This document shows positions 19,746-27,636 of a DNA stretch of 64,000 bases, one piece after another. The number at the start of each line of letters is the position of its first letter. Within the stretch, counting starts at the first letter, position 1. The DNA is from Streptomyces sp. WAC 04229 (GTDB lineage Bacteria > Actinomycetota > Actinomycetes > Streptomycetales > Streptomycetaceae), in contig NZ_QHJH01000004.1 in assembly GCF_003947455.1 (NCBI RefSeq), positions 1 to 64,000 on the forward strand, in the 5' to 3' direction. The notes beneath the pieces were generated by a model, which worked only from the letters and a program-made list of their open reading frames with translations, did not search any database and was not told the origin of the DNA. Position numbers and translations under genes: made by a program.

Positions 19746-20804
19746 TCAGTCCTGAGAAGTCGTGGCCCCGAGCGAGGCCCGGCCCGCTCGCCGCTCTCCC
19801 TTGGCCGCGACCGAACGGGCAGGCAGGTCCCCCATCGAGAGGAGACCGGGACGCGCCTCGACGACCGCGGTGGAGGCGTTGACCGCCGCCGCGATGGTGC
19901 TGAGGAAGGAATCGAAGCCCACGGAGGAGCGGAGGTCGACTACCTGCTCCTCTCCGACGATCCGGTAGTCATCGCCCGCGACCACCTCGTCGGCCGGTTC
20001 GAAGAACCCGAACGTGATCTCCAGATCGATCACCACGTCGCCCTTGAGCACGCCCCGGGCGGCGTGAGTGACCGCCGCGATCTGCCCCGGTTCGATACGC
20101 ATGTGGTCCCCGACGCGCGGCGAAGTCGTCACGACAGCGGGTTCGACCTCTCCCACGTCCACCGAGTCGAGATCCCATCCGAGCCCCGCCGCGAGCGCCC
20201 CCACGGCCTGCTCGAAGCCGTGGTGCCCGACGACCTCGCCCCGGCCGCGAGCCGTCGCGAACTCGCGCGTGGTCAAGCCGAGGCCGAACTTCGACAGGAT
20301 CGCGCCGTAGCGTGACATGTTCGTCCGTCGGCGTATCCGCACCCTCTCCACGCGCTGAGTCAGTACGGTCAGGAGGAGAGGAAGGGTGTCCATCAGGACC
20401 CCCGGGTTCGCCCCGCTGCCCAGGACGGTCACGCCGTGCGCCTTGGCCGTGTCGTCGAGCCGTCGGGCCAGATCGGGGTGGCTCCGCCATGGATGGGCCA
20501 ACTCTTCGCAGATGCTCAGGACGTTGTACGAACACTCCAGCAGCGGCAGCAGGACGTCTGCCGCCCTGTCCAGATCCGAGACGGTCGCCACGATCGCGAG
20601 GTCGGCGGCGGGCAGCTCGGCCGGGTCGCTCACGACGACGACACCGTTCGCGACGCCACCGAGGAGCACTCCGAGGTCTTGACCAGCCACGCGGGGGTCC
20701 CGGTCCGCCGCTCCCACGATCTCCACGTCCGCGCGCCGTAGCAAGGAAGAAGCGATGGCCCGGCCAGTGGCGCCGAGCCCCACCACGACAGTTCGATTCT
20801 TCAA
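19746..20804 (-). CDS. NAD(P)H-dependent amine dehydrogenase family protein
   Basis: The N-terminal Rossmann segment NRTVVVGLGATGRAIASSLL and the overall DapB-like two-domain layout match the NAD(P)-dependent amine dehydrogenase family. That family includes 2,4-diaminopentanoate dehydrogenase, which oxidatively deaminates an amine. A TTG start at 20804, with AGAGGAG five bases upstream, gives 352 residues; GTG 20810 or the longer frame to 20840 are alternatives. It is 208 bp downstream of the permease and has its own copy of the 49-bp promoter module. A fragment of a paralogue lies at 22685-22778. Substrate unknown, probably an amino acid or diamine. Confidence 0.8.
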   Translation of the reverse strand: MKNRTVVVGLGATGRAIASSLLRRADVEIVGAADRDPRVAGQDLGVLLGGVANGVVVVSDPAELPAADLAIVATVSDLDRAADVLLPLLECSYNVLSICEELAHPWRSHPDLARRLDDTAKAHGVTVLGSGANPGVLMDTLPLLLTVLTQRVERVRIRRRTNMSRYGAILSKFGLGLTTREFATARGRGEVVGHHGFEQAVGALAAGLGWDLDSVDVGEVEPAVVTTSPRVGDHMRIEPGQIAAVTHAARGVLKGDVVIDLEITFGFFEPADEVVAGDDYRIVGEEQVVDLRSSVGFDSFLSTIAAAVNASTAVVEARPGLLSMGDLPARSVAAKGERRAGRASLGATTSQD

Positions 20805-20917
20805 CGTCACTCCTCTGGGCGCCCCGGTCGGCCCACCCACGACACGGTGCTCGGCGAAACCGGACTTCGCCGGTGGCGTTTGCCTCGTATCCCACTGTCA
20901 CAGGCCACGGCCGCGGT

Positions 20918-20966
20918 GAGAACGACACCGTGCACCGGCCTCCCCCGGGGACGATGCACGGTGCAC
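20918..20966 (-). promoter_or_regulatory. 49-bp promoter module, copy C (amine dehydrogenase)
   Basis: On the minus strand, GTGCACCGTGCAT starts at 20966 and GGTGCA at 20936, exactly 30 bp apart. The module ends in GTGTCGTTCTC as in copies A and B. It lies about 114-162 bp upstream of the dehydrogenase start. The inverted repeat GTGCA-N3-TGCAC is the likely regulator site; three half-sites at fixed spacing suggest cooperative binding. The regulator is not identified. Confidence 0.7.
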
Positions 20967-21012
20967 AGCCCGGCCGCGCCCGCTGCGGCCCATGAGCTGA
21001 CCGGCGAGTCGC

Positions 21013-22461
21013 TCAGAGTCGCTCGTAGGCAGCCGGTCGGCGCGCTCGCAGGACGAGGGCCTGCACCGCGCCGGCCACGGCCGAGAGGGCGACGAGCCCG
21101 CCGATCACCCAGGCGCCCGTGACGGTGCCGACGAGGAGCGGGAAGTTGGCGACCATCATGCAGACCACACAGGCCAGGCCCAGGAAGGCGACGCCCGGGG
21201 CCACGACCGTCCGCCACACCGGCTGCCGCCCGTCGGCGCGCCGGAAGAAGCCGATGACGGCAAGGCTGGTGGCAGCCATCAGCAGGACGACGCCGAGGGT
21301 GGCGGCTCCGGAGAACCAGGCGTAGAGGTCCCCGATCGGGTCGAGGCCGAGCCCGGCGACGACAAGCGTCGTGACGAACGCGACCGCCGATGCGACGGCC
21401 GAGGACGCCGACGGCGCACGGTGCAAGGGGTGGACGACGCCCAGTGCCCCCGGAAGCGCGCCGGCCCGGGACAGCGCGAACTGGTAGCGCGTCACGACGT
21501 TGTGGAAGGCAAGTACGCAGGCGAACTGACTGGTGATCAGGAGTACTTGCATGGTATCGGCCCAGACGGACCCGACGTAGCTCCGCGTCAGCGTGAGGAC
21601 CAGGCCCTCGGGGTCGGCCTGCGCGGCTCCGACCACGGCGTCGACGCCGGCACCCACCACGATCGCCCACACGGTGAACGCGTAGAAGGCTCCGATCACC
21701 AGGATCGCGACGTAAGTCGCCCGCGGGACCGTGGTGTCGGGGTCCTTCGCCTCGTTGCGGAACACGGCCGTCGCCTCGAAGCCGATGAACCCGAAGAGGG
21801 CGAACATGACGCCGAGTCCCAGGGAGCCGGTGCCCATGATCGGGGGCGACACCGGCTCGGCCGTCAGGCCGTGGGCGCCGCCGTGGCCCACGATGCCGAG
21901 GTCCAGGACCAGGAGCAGCATGGATTCCAGCACCAGCACGGCACCGAGCACCTTGGCGCTCAGTTCGATGTCGCGGTAGCCGAGGAAGGCGATGACGCCC
22001 AGCGAGACGAGCGCCCACGCCCACCACGGGGAGCCGACGTCGGCGTACCGCTGGACGACGTTGCTCGTCGCGACGCCGACATAGGCGTTCACCCCGACGA
22101 GAAGCAGCGTGTAGGAGAAGAGCGCGAGGGTCGCGGCCGAGAGACCGGGTATCCGGCCCAGCCCCGCCTGGACATAGGCGTAGAAGGCGCCCGCGTTGCG
22201 TACCCGTCCGGCCATCAGCGTGAAGCCGACCGCGAAGATCAGCAGCAGCACGGTGGAGAGCGCGAAGTACAGCGGCATCCCCGGGCTGCCGCTCACGACG
22301 AAGGCGAGCGGCACCCCGCCGGCCACCAGCCCGAGCGGTGCCGCCGCGGCGACGACCATGAAAACGATCTGCGACACGCCCAGCCCACGGTGGAGCGGGT
22401 TGTCCAACCCTGTTTCACCGCCGGGTGCTTCGGCGTGACCTGTCTTGGAGAGGTCGGTCAT
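21013..22461 (-). CDS. APC superfamily amino-acid/amine permease
   Basis: From ATG 22461 (AAAGGTGG about 7 nt upstream) the protein has 482 residues with about 12-14 hydrophobic helices. The first helix region GVSQIVFMVVAAAAPLG and the GFIGFEATAVFRNEAKDP segment are typical of APC amino-acid permeases. The open frame extends far upstream to 23403 but that part has no membrane character. It is the first gene of the leftward set and probably imports the amine or amino acid handled by the following dehydrogenase and oxidase. Exact substrate unknown. Confidence 0.88.
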   Translation of the reverse strand: MTDLSKTGHAEAPGGETGLDNPLHRGLGVSQIVFMVVAAAAPLGLVAGGVPLAFVVSGSPGMPLYFALSTVLLLIFAVGFTLMAGRVRNAGAFYAYVQAGLGRIPGLSAATLALFSYTLLLVGVNAYVGVATSNVVQRYADVGSPWWAWALVSLGVIAFLGYRDIELSAKVLGAVLVLESMLLLVLDLGIVGHGGAHGLTAEPVSPPIMGTGSLGLGVMFALFGFIGFEATAVFRNEAKDPDTTVPRATYVAILVIGAFYAFTVWAIVVGAGVDAVVGAAQADPEGLVLTLTRSYVGSVWADTMQVLLITSQFACVLAFHNVVTRYQFALSRAGALPGALGVVHPLHRAPSASSAVASAVAFVTTLVVAGLGLDPIGDLYAWFSGAATLGVVLLMAATSLAVIGFFRRADGRQPVWRTVVAPGVAFLGLACVVCMMVANFPLLVGTVTGAWVIGGLVALSAVAGAVQALVLRARRPAAYERL

Positions 22462-22684
22462 CGCGACCACCTTTCGGCTCACGGGCCAGTACCGGCTCGT
22501 CATGGGTGGATGAAGGAGTGCATGAAGCGGTACGCCTGCGCGAACGAACGGGTGCGGCTCCCACACAGCGGGCTGGGCCAGGGCGGCAGGAGGCGCGTCT
22601 TCCCGCCCGAGAAGACTTGGCTTCGTACGGGTTCCGGTTCGTCGGCCGTTTCCACTCGGCCGCGATCGCGGGAGTGACGGGGGC

Positions 22685-22778
22685 GATTGCCCTTCGGCTC
22701 GACACATCCGTGTGGCCCGACGCGCGACGAGGTCGTGAGCACGGCCGGCTCGACCTCCGCGCACGACCTCGACGAGAC
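22685..22778 (-). pseudogene. Fragment of a second amine-dehydrogenase-like gene
   Basis: Read leftwards this encodes AEVEPAVLTTSSRVGPHGCVEP, matching GEVEPAVVTTSPRVGDHMRIEP of the intact gene at 19746-20804. The DNA aligns with about 20070-20165 with substitutions. Only this internal piece remains; the 5' side ends at the operator at 22779. The rest of the 615-bp spacer 22462-23076 holds that operator and promoter copy A, with no other recognisable gene. Confidence 0.75.
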
Positions 22779-22795
22779 GTTTAGTAGCACTAAAC
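22779..22795. promoter_or_regulatory. 17-bp operator upstream of the monooxygenase operon (copy 2)
   Basis: GTTTAGTAGCACTAAAC has perfect 7-bp arms (GTTTAGT/ACTAAAC) around a 3-nt spacer. It shares 14 of 17 positions with the site at 17263-17279. It sits between the permease and the monooxygenase operon, so it may control either. XRE and PucR are the two regulators of the island that could bind it. Confidence 0.65.
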
Positions 22796-22968
22796 TCCGG
22801 GGGCAAACCTCTATCACGCCGGTCCTGCTGCCGCAACGGCTGCGGCACGACCGGCCTCTGGACGGCCGTCTCCGGCCGGTCGGCTCCCGGAAGGGCCGGG
22901 CCGCGGGCTGGACCGGGGCCTCGGCCCGAACGTCGGACACCGTATGGGCGCAGCGGGCCGGCCCTCCT

Positions 22969-23017
22969 GTGCATCGTGCACCGAGCCGTGTCGAAGGAGG
23001 TGCCCGCTGTCGTTCTC
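22969..23017 (+). promoter_or_regulatory. 49-bp promoter module, copy A (monooxygenase operon)
   Basis: GTGCATCGTGCAC at 22969 is followed 30 bp later by GGTGC (22999) and then CGCTGTCGTTCTC. It lies 60-108 bp upstream of the monooxygenase ATG. Copy B is identical through the palindrome and the CGCTGTCGTTCTC block; copies C and D are more diverged. Confidence 0.75.
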
Positions 23018-23076
23018 GGGGGCGGTCGCGGCTCGCGACAGTGAGGTGACCGCCACAGGAACAGCGAGGAAACGTC

Positions 23077-24615
23077 ATGACAGCTGAGGTGTTGGACGCC
23101 GTCGAGGAATTCGACGTGGTGATCATCGGAGCCGGGATCTCCGGGATCGGCGCGGCCACCTATTTCAGCCGGGAGCTCCCCGACAAGTCGCTCGCCGTGC
23201 TGGAAGCGCGCGACGACATCGGAGGCACTTGGGACCTGTTCCGCTATCCCGGCATCCGCTCGGACTCCGATCTCCACACGTTCGGATACGCGTTCAAGCC
23301 CTGGCGCCACGAAGCCGCGATCGCCGACGCTCCCCTCATCAAGGACTACCTGCACGAGACCGTCGAGGAGAACGGCCTGGAGCGCGTCCTCAAGCTCGGC
23401 CACCGGGTCGTCCGCTCGGAGTGGTCCACGGCGGACTCACGGTGGACCCTCACCGTCCAGACGTCGGACCCCGCCACGGGAGCGACCCGGACCAGGACGA
23501 TCCACGCCGGATGGGTCTTCGCCGCCACCGGCTACTACCGGTACGACGAGGGATTCTCACCGGAGTTCCCGGGGCGGGACGACTTCGAGGGCCGGATCGT
23601 CCATCCGCAGCACTGGCCGGAGGACCTCGACTACGGCAGCAAGAAGGTCGTCGTCATCGGCAGCGGCGCGACCGCGATCACGCTGGTGCCGGCCATGACC
23701 ACCGGGGCGGGCGCCGCCCGGCACGTGACGATGCTGCAGCGCACCCCCACCTACGTCATGGCGCTCCCCCGTGTCGACAGGGTCGCCCTGGCGCTCACGA
23801 AGCTGCTCGGAGAAGAGCGCGGGTACGCCATGACGCGGTTCAAGAACATCTGGACCGAACACGCCGTCGTCAAGGGCCTACGGGCCTTCCCCAAGGCCGG
23901 GCGGGCGTTCATCCGGCGAGAGAACGTCAAGCGCCTTCCCAAGGGCTTCGACGTCGACAAGCACTTCAACCCGCCGTACAACCCGTGGGACCAACGGCTG
24001 TGCGTGGCACCGGACGGGGACTTCTTCGACGCGATCAAGGAAGGAAGGGCCTCCGTCGTCACCGATGCCGTGGCGCGTTTCAGCAAGCGCGGAATCGTCC
24101 TGGCGTCGGGCGAGGAACTGGAAGCCGAGGTCATCATCACCGCCACGGGGCTCAACCTGCGGCTCTTTGACGGCATGCCCATCGTGGTGGACGGGCGCCA
24201 GATCGACATCGCGGACGCGCTCTGTTACCGCGGCATGCTGCTGAGCGGGATCCCGAACTGGGCGATGGCGATCGGCTACACCACCTCGTCCTGGACGCTC
24301 AAGGTGAGCCTGATGTGTCGCTACTTCATCGACCTGGTCCGGCACATGGACTCCCGCGGGTACGACACGGTGGTTCCGGTCGCGCCGTCGGGAACGAATC
24401 GCAGGCCCGTCATGGACCTTCAGGCCGGGTACGCCAAGCGCGGCGAGAAGCTCCTGCCCAAGCAGGGCCCCGAGAAGCCCTGGCGGATGGCGATGTCCTA
24501 CCCCGAGGACGCCAGGGCGCTCCGCGGCCCGGTGGCCGACGAGAACCTCGAGTTCGGCACCCGTCGGAGGGCCGCCGCGCAGTCGTCCGACGGGCGGCGA
24601 GCCACCCATGCCTGA
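23077..24615 (+). CDS. Flavin-dependent Baeyer-Villiger monooxygenase
   Basis: The 512-residue protein has two Rossmann motifs (GAGISG from residue 18 and GSGATA from 195). Between them is the Baeyer-Villiger fingerprint FEGRIVHPQHWP (F170-x-G-xxx-H176-xxx-W-P). Such enzymes use FAD, NADPH and O2 to insert oxygen next to a ketone, giving an ester or lactone. Overall it resembles the EthA-like group. GAGGAAA precedes the ATG. It opens a tight operon; the next gene starts inside its last codons (8-bp overlap), and that gene is an alpha/beta hydrolase that could open the lactone. The ketone substrate is probably made by the amine oxidase two genes on. Confidence 0.9.
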   Translation: MTAEVLDAVEEFDVVIIGAGISGIGAATYFSRELPDKSLAVLEARDDIGGTWDLFRYPGIRSDSDLHTFGYAFKPWRHEAAIADAPLIKDYLHETVEENGLERVLKLGHRVVRSEWSTADSRWTLTVQTSDPATGATRTRTIHAGWVFAATGYYRYDEGFSPEFPGRDDFEGRIVHPQHWPEDLDYGSKKVVVIGSGATAITLVPAMTTGAGAARHVTMLQRTPTYVMALPRVDRVALALTKLLGEERGYAMTRFKNIWTEHAVVKGLRAFPKAGRAFIRRENVKRLPKGFDVDKHFNPPYNPWDQRLCVAPDGDFFDAIKEGRASVVTDAVARFSKRGIVLASGEELEAEVIITATGLNLRLFDGMPIVVDGRQIDIADALCYRGMLLSGIPNWAMAIGYTTSSWTLKVSLMCRYFIDLVRHMDSRGYDTVVPVAPSGTNRRPVMDLQAGYAKRGEKLLPKQGPEKPWRMAMSYPEDARALRGPVADENLEFGTRRRAAAQSSDGRRATHA

Positions 24616-25531
24616 GACGAGCCCCGACCGGTACGCGACTCTGCCGTCCGGGATGACGATCTGCTTCCGGGAACACGGCGCCAAGGACGACCCCGCGATG
24701 CTGCTCATCGCGGGGCTGGGCGAAGACCTCACCTTCTGGTCCGACTCGTTCGTCGGCTCGCTCGTCACCCGGGGTTTCCGGGTCGTCGCGATCGACAACC
24801 GGGACGTCGGTAAGTCGACGTTCGTCGCCGCTCCCCCTCCCGGGCTGTGGCGTCAGATCGCGGCGCGTCCGCGCGGCGACGCGTACGCGCTGGCTGACAT
24901 GGCCGAGGACGGCATCGGCGTGCTCGACCATCTCGGGATCTCGCGGGTGCACCTGGTGGGGCGGTCGATGGGCGGGATGATCGCGCAGACGATCGCGGCC
25001 GCGGCGCCCGAGCGCGTGATGTCGCTGACCTCGCTCTACTCGACCACGGGGGCGAAGAAGGTGGGCCGGCCGGCTCTGTCGACGATCCGGCTCCTCGCCG
25101 CCCCGCCTGCGAGGAACAGAACGGCGGCGGTCCGTGCTCACCTGCGACTCACCCGGCATGTCGCGGGAACGGACCATCCCATCGACGACGCGGCCGAGGC
25201 CGTCATCGCGGCTCGTGGGTGGGATCGCAGCGCCGGTGAGCCGGCAGCCGGCACGGCGCGTCAGATCCAGGCGATCCAGCGTTCCGGAGACCGGACGGCC
25301 GATCTGAGCAGGATCACGGCCCCGACCCTGGTCATCAACGGCGATCGGGACCCGCTGGTCGACCCGAGTGGTGGCGCCGCGACAGTCCGGGCGATCCGCT
25401 CAGCGCAGCACGTGGTCATCCCTGGCATGGGTCACCACATCCCCGAGGCCCTCGTCGACCCCATCACGACCTACGTCTCGCAGCACGCGAACCGCGTGGG
25501 TGAAGGAGGAAGCCATGTCCGGATCTCGTGA
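24608..25531 (+). CDS. Alpha/beta hydrolase, probable esterase/lactonase
   Basis: The 307-residue protein carries the nucleophile elbow GRSMGG with Ser120. Asp246 or Asp248 lies in NGDRDPLVD, and a histidine pair His276-His277 in GMGHHIPE, so the triad is complete. It overlaps the monooxygenase gene by 8 bp and the next amine oxidase by 17 bp, which implies translational coupling. Paired with a Baeyer-Villiger enzyme it most likely hydrolyses the resulting ester or lactone, as ChnC does. A decayed copy of its 3' end, with the same 17-bp overlap, precedes the second amine oxidase at 49905-50050. Confidence 0.88.
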   Translation: MPETSPDRYATLPSGMTICFREHGAKDDPAMLLIAGLGEDLTFWSDSFVGSLVTRGFRVVAIDNRDVGKSTFVAAPPPGLWRQIAARPRGDAYALADMAEDGIGVLDHLGISRVHLVGRSMGGMIAQTIAAAAPERVMSLTSLYSTTGAKKVGRPALSTIRLLAAPPARNRTAAVRAHLRLTRHVAGTDHPIDDAAEAVIAARGWDRSAGEPAAGTARQIQAIQRSGDRTADLSRITAPTLVINGDRDPLVDPSGGAATVRAIRSAQHVVIPGMGHHIPEALVDPITTYVSQHANRVGEGGSHVRIS

Positions 25532-26909
25532 GCCCCGCACCAAGGGCACCACGGTGGACGTCGTGGTCGTCGGTGCCGGTTTCGCAGGACTGAGCGCTGC
25601 CGAGCGGTTGGTGAGCACGGGACGGTCCGTCGTGGTCGTGGAAGGCCGCGACCGGGTCGGAGGGCGTTCGCTGTCCGGCGAGGTGGCGGGCGTGAAGGTC
25701 GACCTCGGAGCGACGTGGGTGGCACGGCGCCACACCGCCGTCCGGGACCTGGCGAGCCGGATGGGGTGTACCACGACCGACCAGTTCGCCCAGGGCCGCA
25801 ACGTGCTGTGGATGACGGGGCGGCGTCGCACCTACAGCGGCACCATTCCCAAGGTCTCCCCCTTGGCCCTGGTGGACATGGCCCGTATGCAGACGGCGGT
25901 GAACAAGCTGGTCGCGACCATCGATGTCGACGCCGCCTGGGAGACGCCCGGGGCCGGCCGGCTCGACGCCATCTCGTTCGGCGAGTGGCTCGACCGGAAG
26001 AACGCGCTCCCCAGCACCCGCGCGCTGATGACCGTCATCAGCAAGGTGCAGTGGGGATGCACCCCGGGCGACGTCTCCTTGCTGCACGCGCTGCGCTACA
26101 TCCGCTCGGCGGGCGGACTCGACCACATGCTGGACGTCGACGGCGGTCAGCAGCAGGACCGGATCGTCGAGACCACCCAGGAGATCGCCAAGCGGGTGGC
26201 GGATCGGCTCGGCGACCGCGTGCGCCTGGAGACACCGGTGCAACGCATCACCCAAGACGACGACGGCGTCACCGTCAGCACCGATTCCGGCGAGATCCAT
26301 GCCCGGTACGCGATCGTCACGGCCTCGCCGGCGCACCGCGCCGCCATCGAGTTCGACCCCTCACTGCCCGAGCGGGGCGAAGGGCTCACCCGAACCTGGC
26401 GCATGGGCGTGCTGAGCAAGGCGTTCGTGGCCTACGAGAAGCCGTTCTGGCGGGCCGAGGGATTCTCCGGTGAGGCGGTGACCGACACCGGAACCGTGTT
26501 CATCACCTTCGACGTGTCCCCCGCCCCCGGCGGACCGGGCGTGCTGATGGCCTTCTGCGATCCGCGCGTCTTCGACGGCTTCGGCCCCGAGACCCGGCGC
26601 GACCGGGTCGTCCAGCAGCTCGCCGACCTCTACGGTCCGCAGGCCCACGCCCCGATCGACTACGTGGATCACCGCTGGGGAGCGGAGCCCTTCGCCCCGG
26701 GCGGCCCCAATCCCGCGGTCGCCCCCTATGCGACCACGAGCTTCGGCAAGGCGCTGTCCGAGCCTCACGGGCGCGTCCACTGGGCCGGCAGCGAGACCGC
26801 CGGGGAATGGTCCGGAACCATGAACGGCGCGGTTCTGACGGGCCAGCGCACCGCGGAGAGCATCGTCACCCTCCTGGCCCGCGACGTCCGAGAGGGGGCG
26901 TCCCGATGA
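25515..26909 (+). CDS. Flavin monoamine oxidase (copy 1)
   Basis: The 464-residue protein starts at ATG 25515 with AAGGAGG five bases upstream. It has GAGFAG from residue 20 and VVEGRDRVGGRS. The C-terminal GRVHWAGSETAGEWSGTMNGAVLTGQ is the FAD-contacting signature of flavin amine oxidases. Cys at the usual covalent-FAD site of animal MAO is absent, so FAD should be non-covalent. It would oxidise an amine to an imine that hydrolyses to aldehyde or ketone plus ammonia and H2O2. It resembles the cyclohexylamine-oxidase group in size and motifs. The paralogue at 50034 is roughly three-quarters identical by eye. Confidence 0.9.
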   Translation: MSGSREPRTKGTTVDVVVVGAGFAGLSAAERLVSTGRSVVVVEGRDRVGGRSLSGEVAGVKVDLGATWVARRHTAVRDLASRMGCTTTDQFAQGRNVLWMTGRRRTYSGTIPKVSPLALVDMARMQTAVNKLVATIDVDAAWETPGAGRLDAISFGEWLDRKNALPSTRALMTVISKVQWGCTPGDVSLLHALRYIRSAGGLDHMLDVDGGQQQDRIVETTQEIAKRVADRLGDRVRLETPVQRITQDDDGVTVSTDSGEIHARYAIVTASPAHRAAIEFDPSLPERGEGLTRTWRMGVLSKAFVAYEKPFWRAEGFSGEAVTDTGTVFITFDVSPAPGGPGVLMAFCDPRVFDGFGPETRRDRVVQQLADLYGPQAHAPIDYVDHRWGAEPFAPGGPNPAVAPYATTSFGKALSEPHGRVHWAGSETAGEWSGTMNGAVLTGQRTAESIVTLLARDVREGASR

Positions 26910-27610
26910 GGGAGACGCTGTTCCTGCTGGCCGACCTGTGGATGATCTTCGCCGGTTACTTCTACGGCTGGAAGTTCATCCGCCGCTACGGCAACTACCT
27001 CCTGGGCCTCGAATGGATGGTCGTCGCGACGTCGGGCACCAACTTCCTGCTCTGGTCACTGCTCGGCGCCAAGAGCGACAGCGTCCTGTACGACGTGGCG
27101 TACTTCCTCGACGCCTTCTCCAGATCGATCGGCATCACGCTCATTCTGATCATGGGCCTGATGAAGGTCACCCACCGCTACAAGCCGAGCCTCGGCGTCG
27201 ACGTCGCCGTGTTCGGAGTCGCGACCGTGGCCGGTCTCTTCCTCCGGCAGTTCCACGGCGCGGACCTGCACACCGGCGGCATCGCGTTCTGGGTCGCCGT
27301 GTTCTACGTGGCTGCCAACCTCCTCACGGCGGTCTTCCTCGGGTACTTCGCCAACCGGCTCTGGAAGGCGGGCGAAAAACGGCTCGCGATCTGGACCGGC
27401 CTGGTCACCACCGCCGGAACGACCATCGCGTTGACCTACGACTTCTTCCCCCTGCCATTCGACGACGCGGACCGCACGATCTTCTACACCGCCGCACTGG
27501 CGACGTGGGGCACCCAGGGATTCGTCTACTTCCGTGCCTACCGCGCGCTGCACGACCACAACGCGGCCCTTGACGCGAACCCGGTCCGCACGACCGGAAC
27601 CCTCGCATGA
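26906..27610 (+). CDS. Small polytopic membrane protein of unknown function
   Basis: The 234-residue protein has about seven hydrophobic helices, the first at ADLWMIFAGYFYGW, and no recognised family. Its ATG overlaps the amine-oxidase stop (ATGA) and its stop overlaps a possible start of the next gene, so it belongs to the operon. It could be a transporter, a sensor or a membrane anchor for the pathway; its conserved place between oxidase and aldehyde dehydrogenase is the only hint. Charged and aromatic residues are scattered within the helices. I do not recognise it. Confidence 0.75.
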   Translation: MRETLFLLADLWMIFAGYFYGWKFIRRYGNYLLGLEWMVVATSGTNFLLWSLLGAKSDSVLYDVAYFLDAFSRSIGITLILIMGLMKVTHRYKPSLGVDVAVFGVATVAGLFLRQFHGADLHTGGIAFWVAVFYVAANLLTAVFLGYFANRLWKAGEKRLAIWTGLVTTAGTTIALTYDFFPLPFDDADRTIFYTAALATWGTQGFVYFRAYRALHDHNAALDANPVRTTGTLA

Positions 27611-27636
27611 ACCCCGAGAACGAAGAAGGAGTCAGC

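Noticed and set aside
18207..22461. A complete Puu putrescine pathway
   Set aside because: PuuR-like, PuuB-like and permease genes are present, but no gamma-glutamylputrescine synthetase or gamma-glutamyl-GABA hydrolase is in the window.
21013..23403. APC permease as a 796-residue protein
   Set aside because: The extra N-terminal part is hydrophilic, arginine-rich, and overlaps promoter elements. The ATG 22461 with a ribosome binding site fits the family length.
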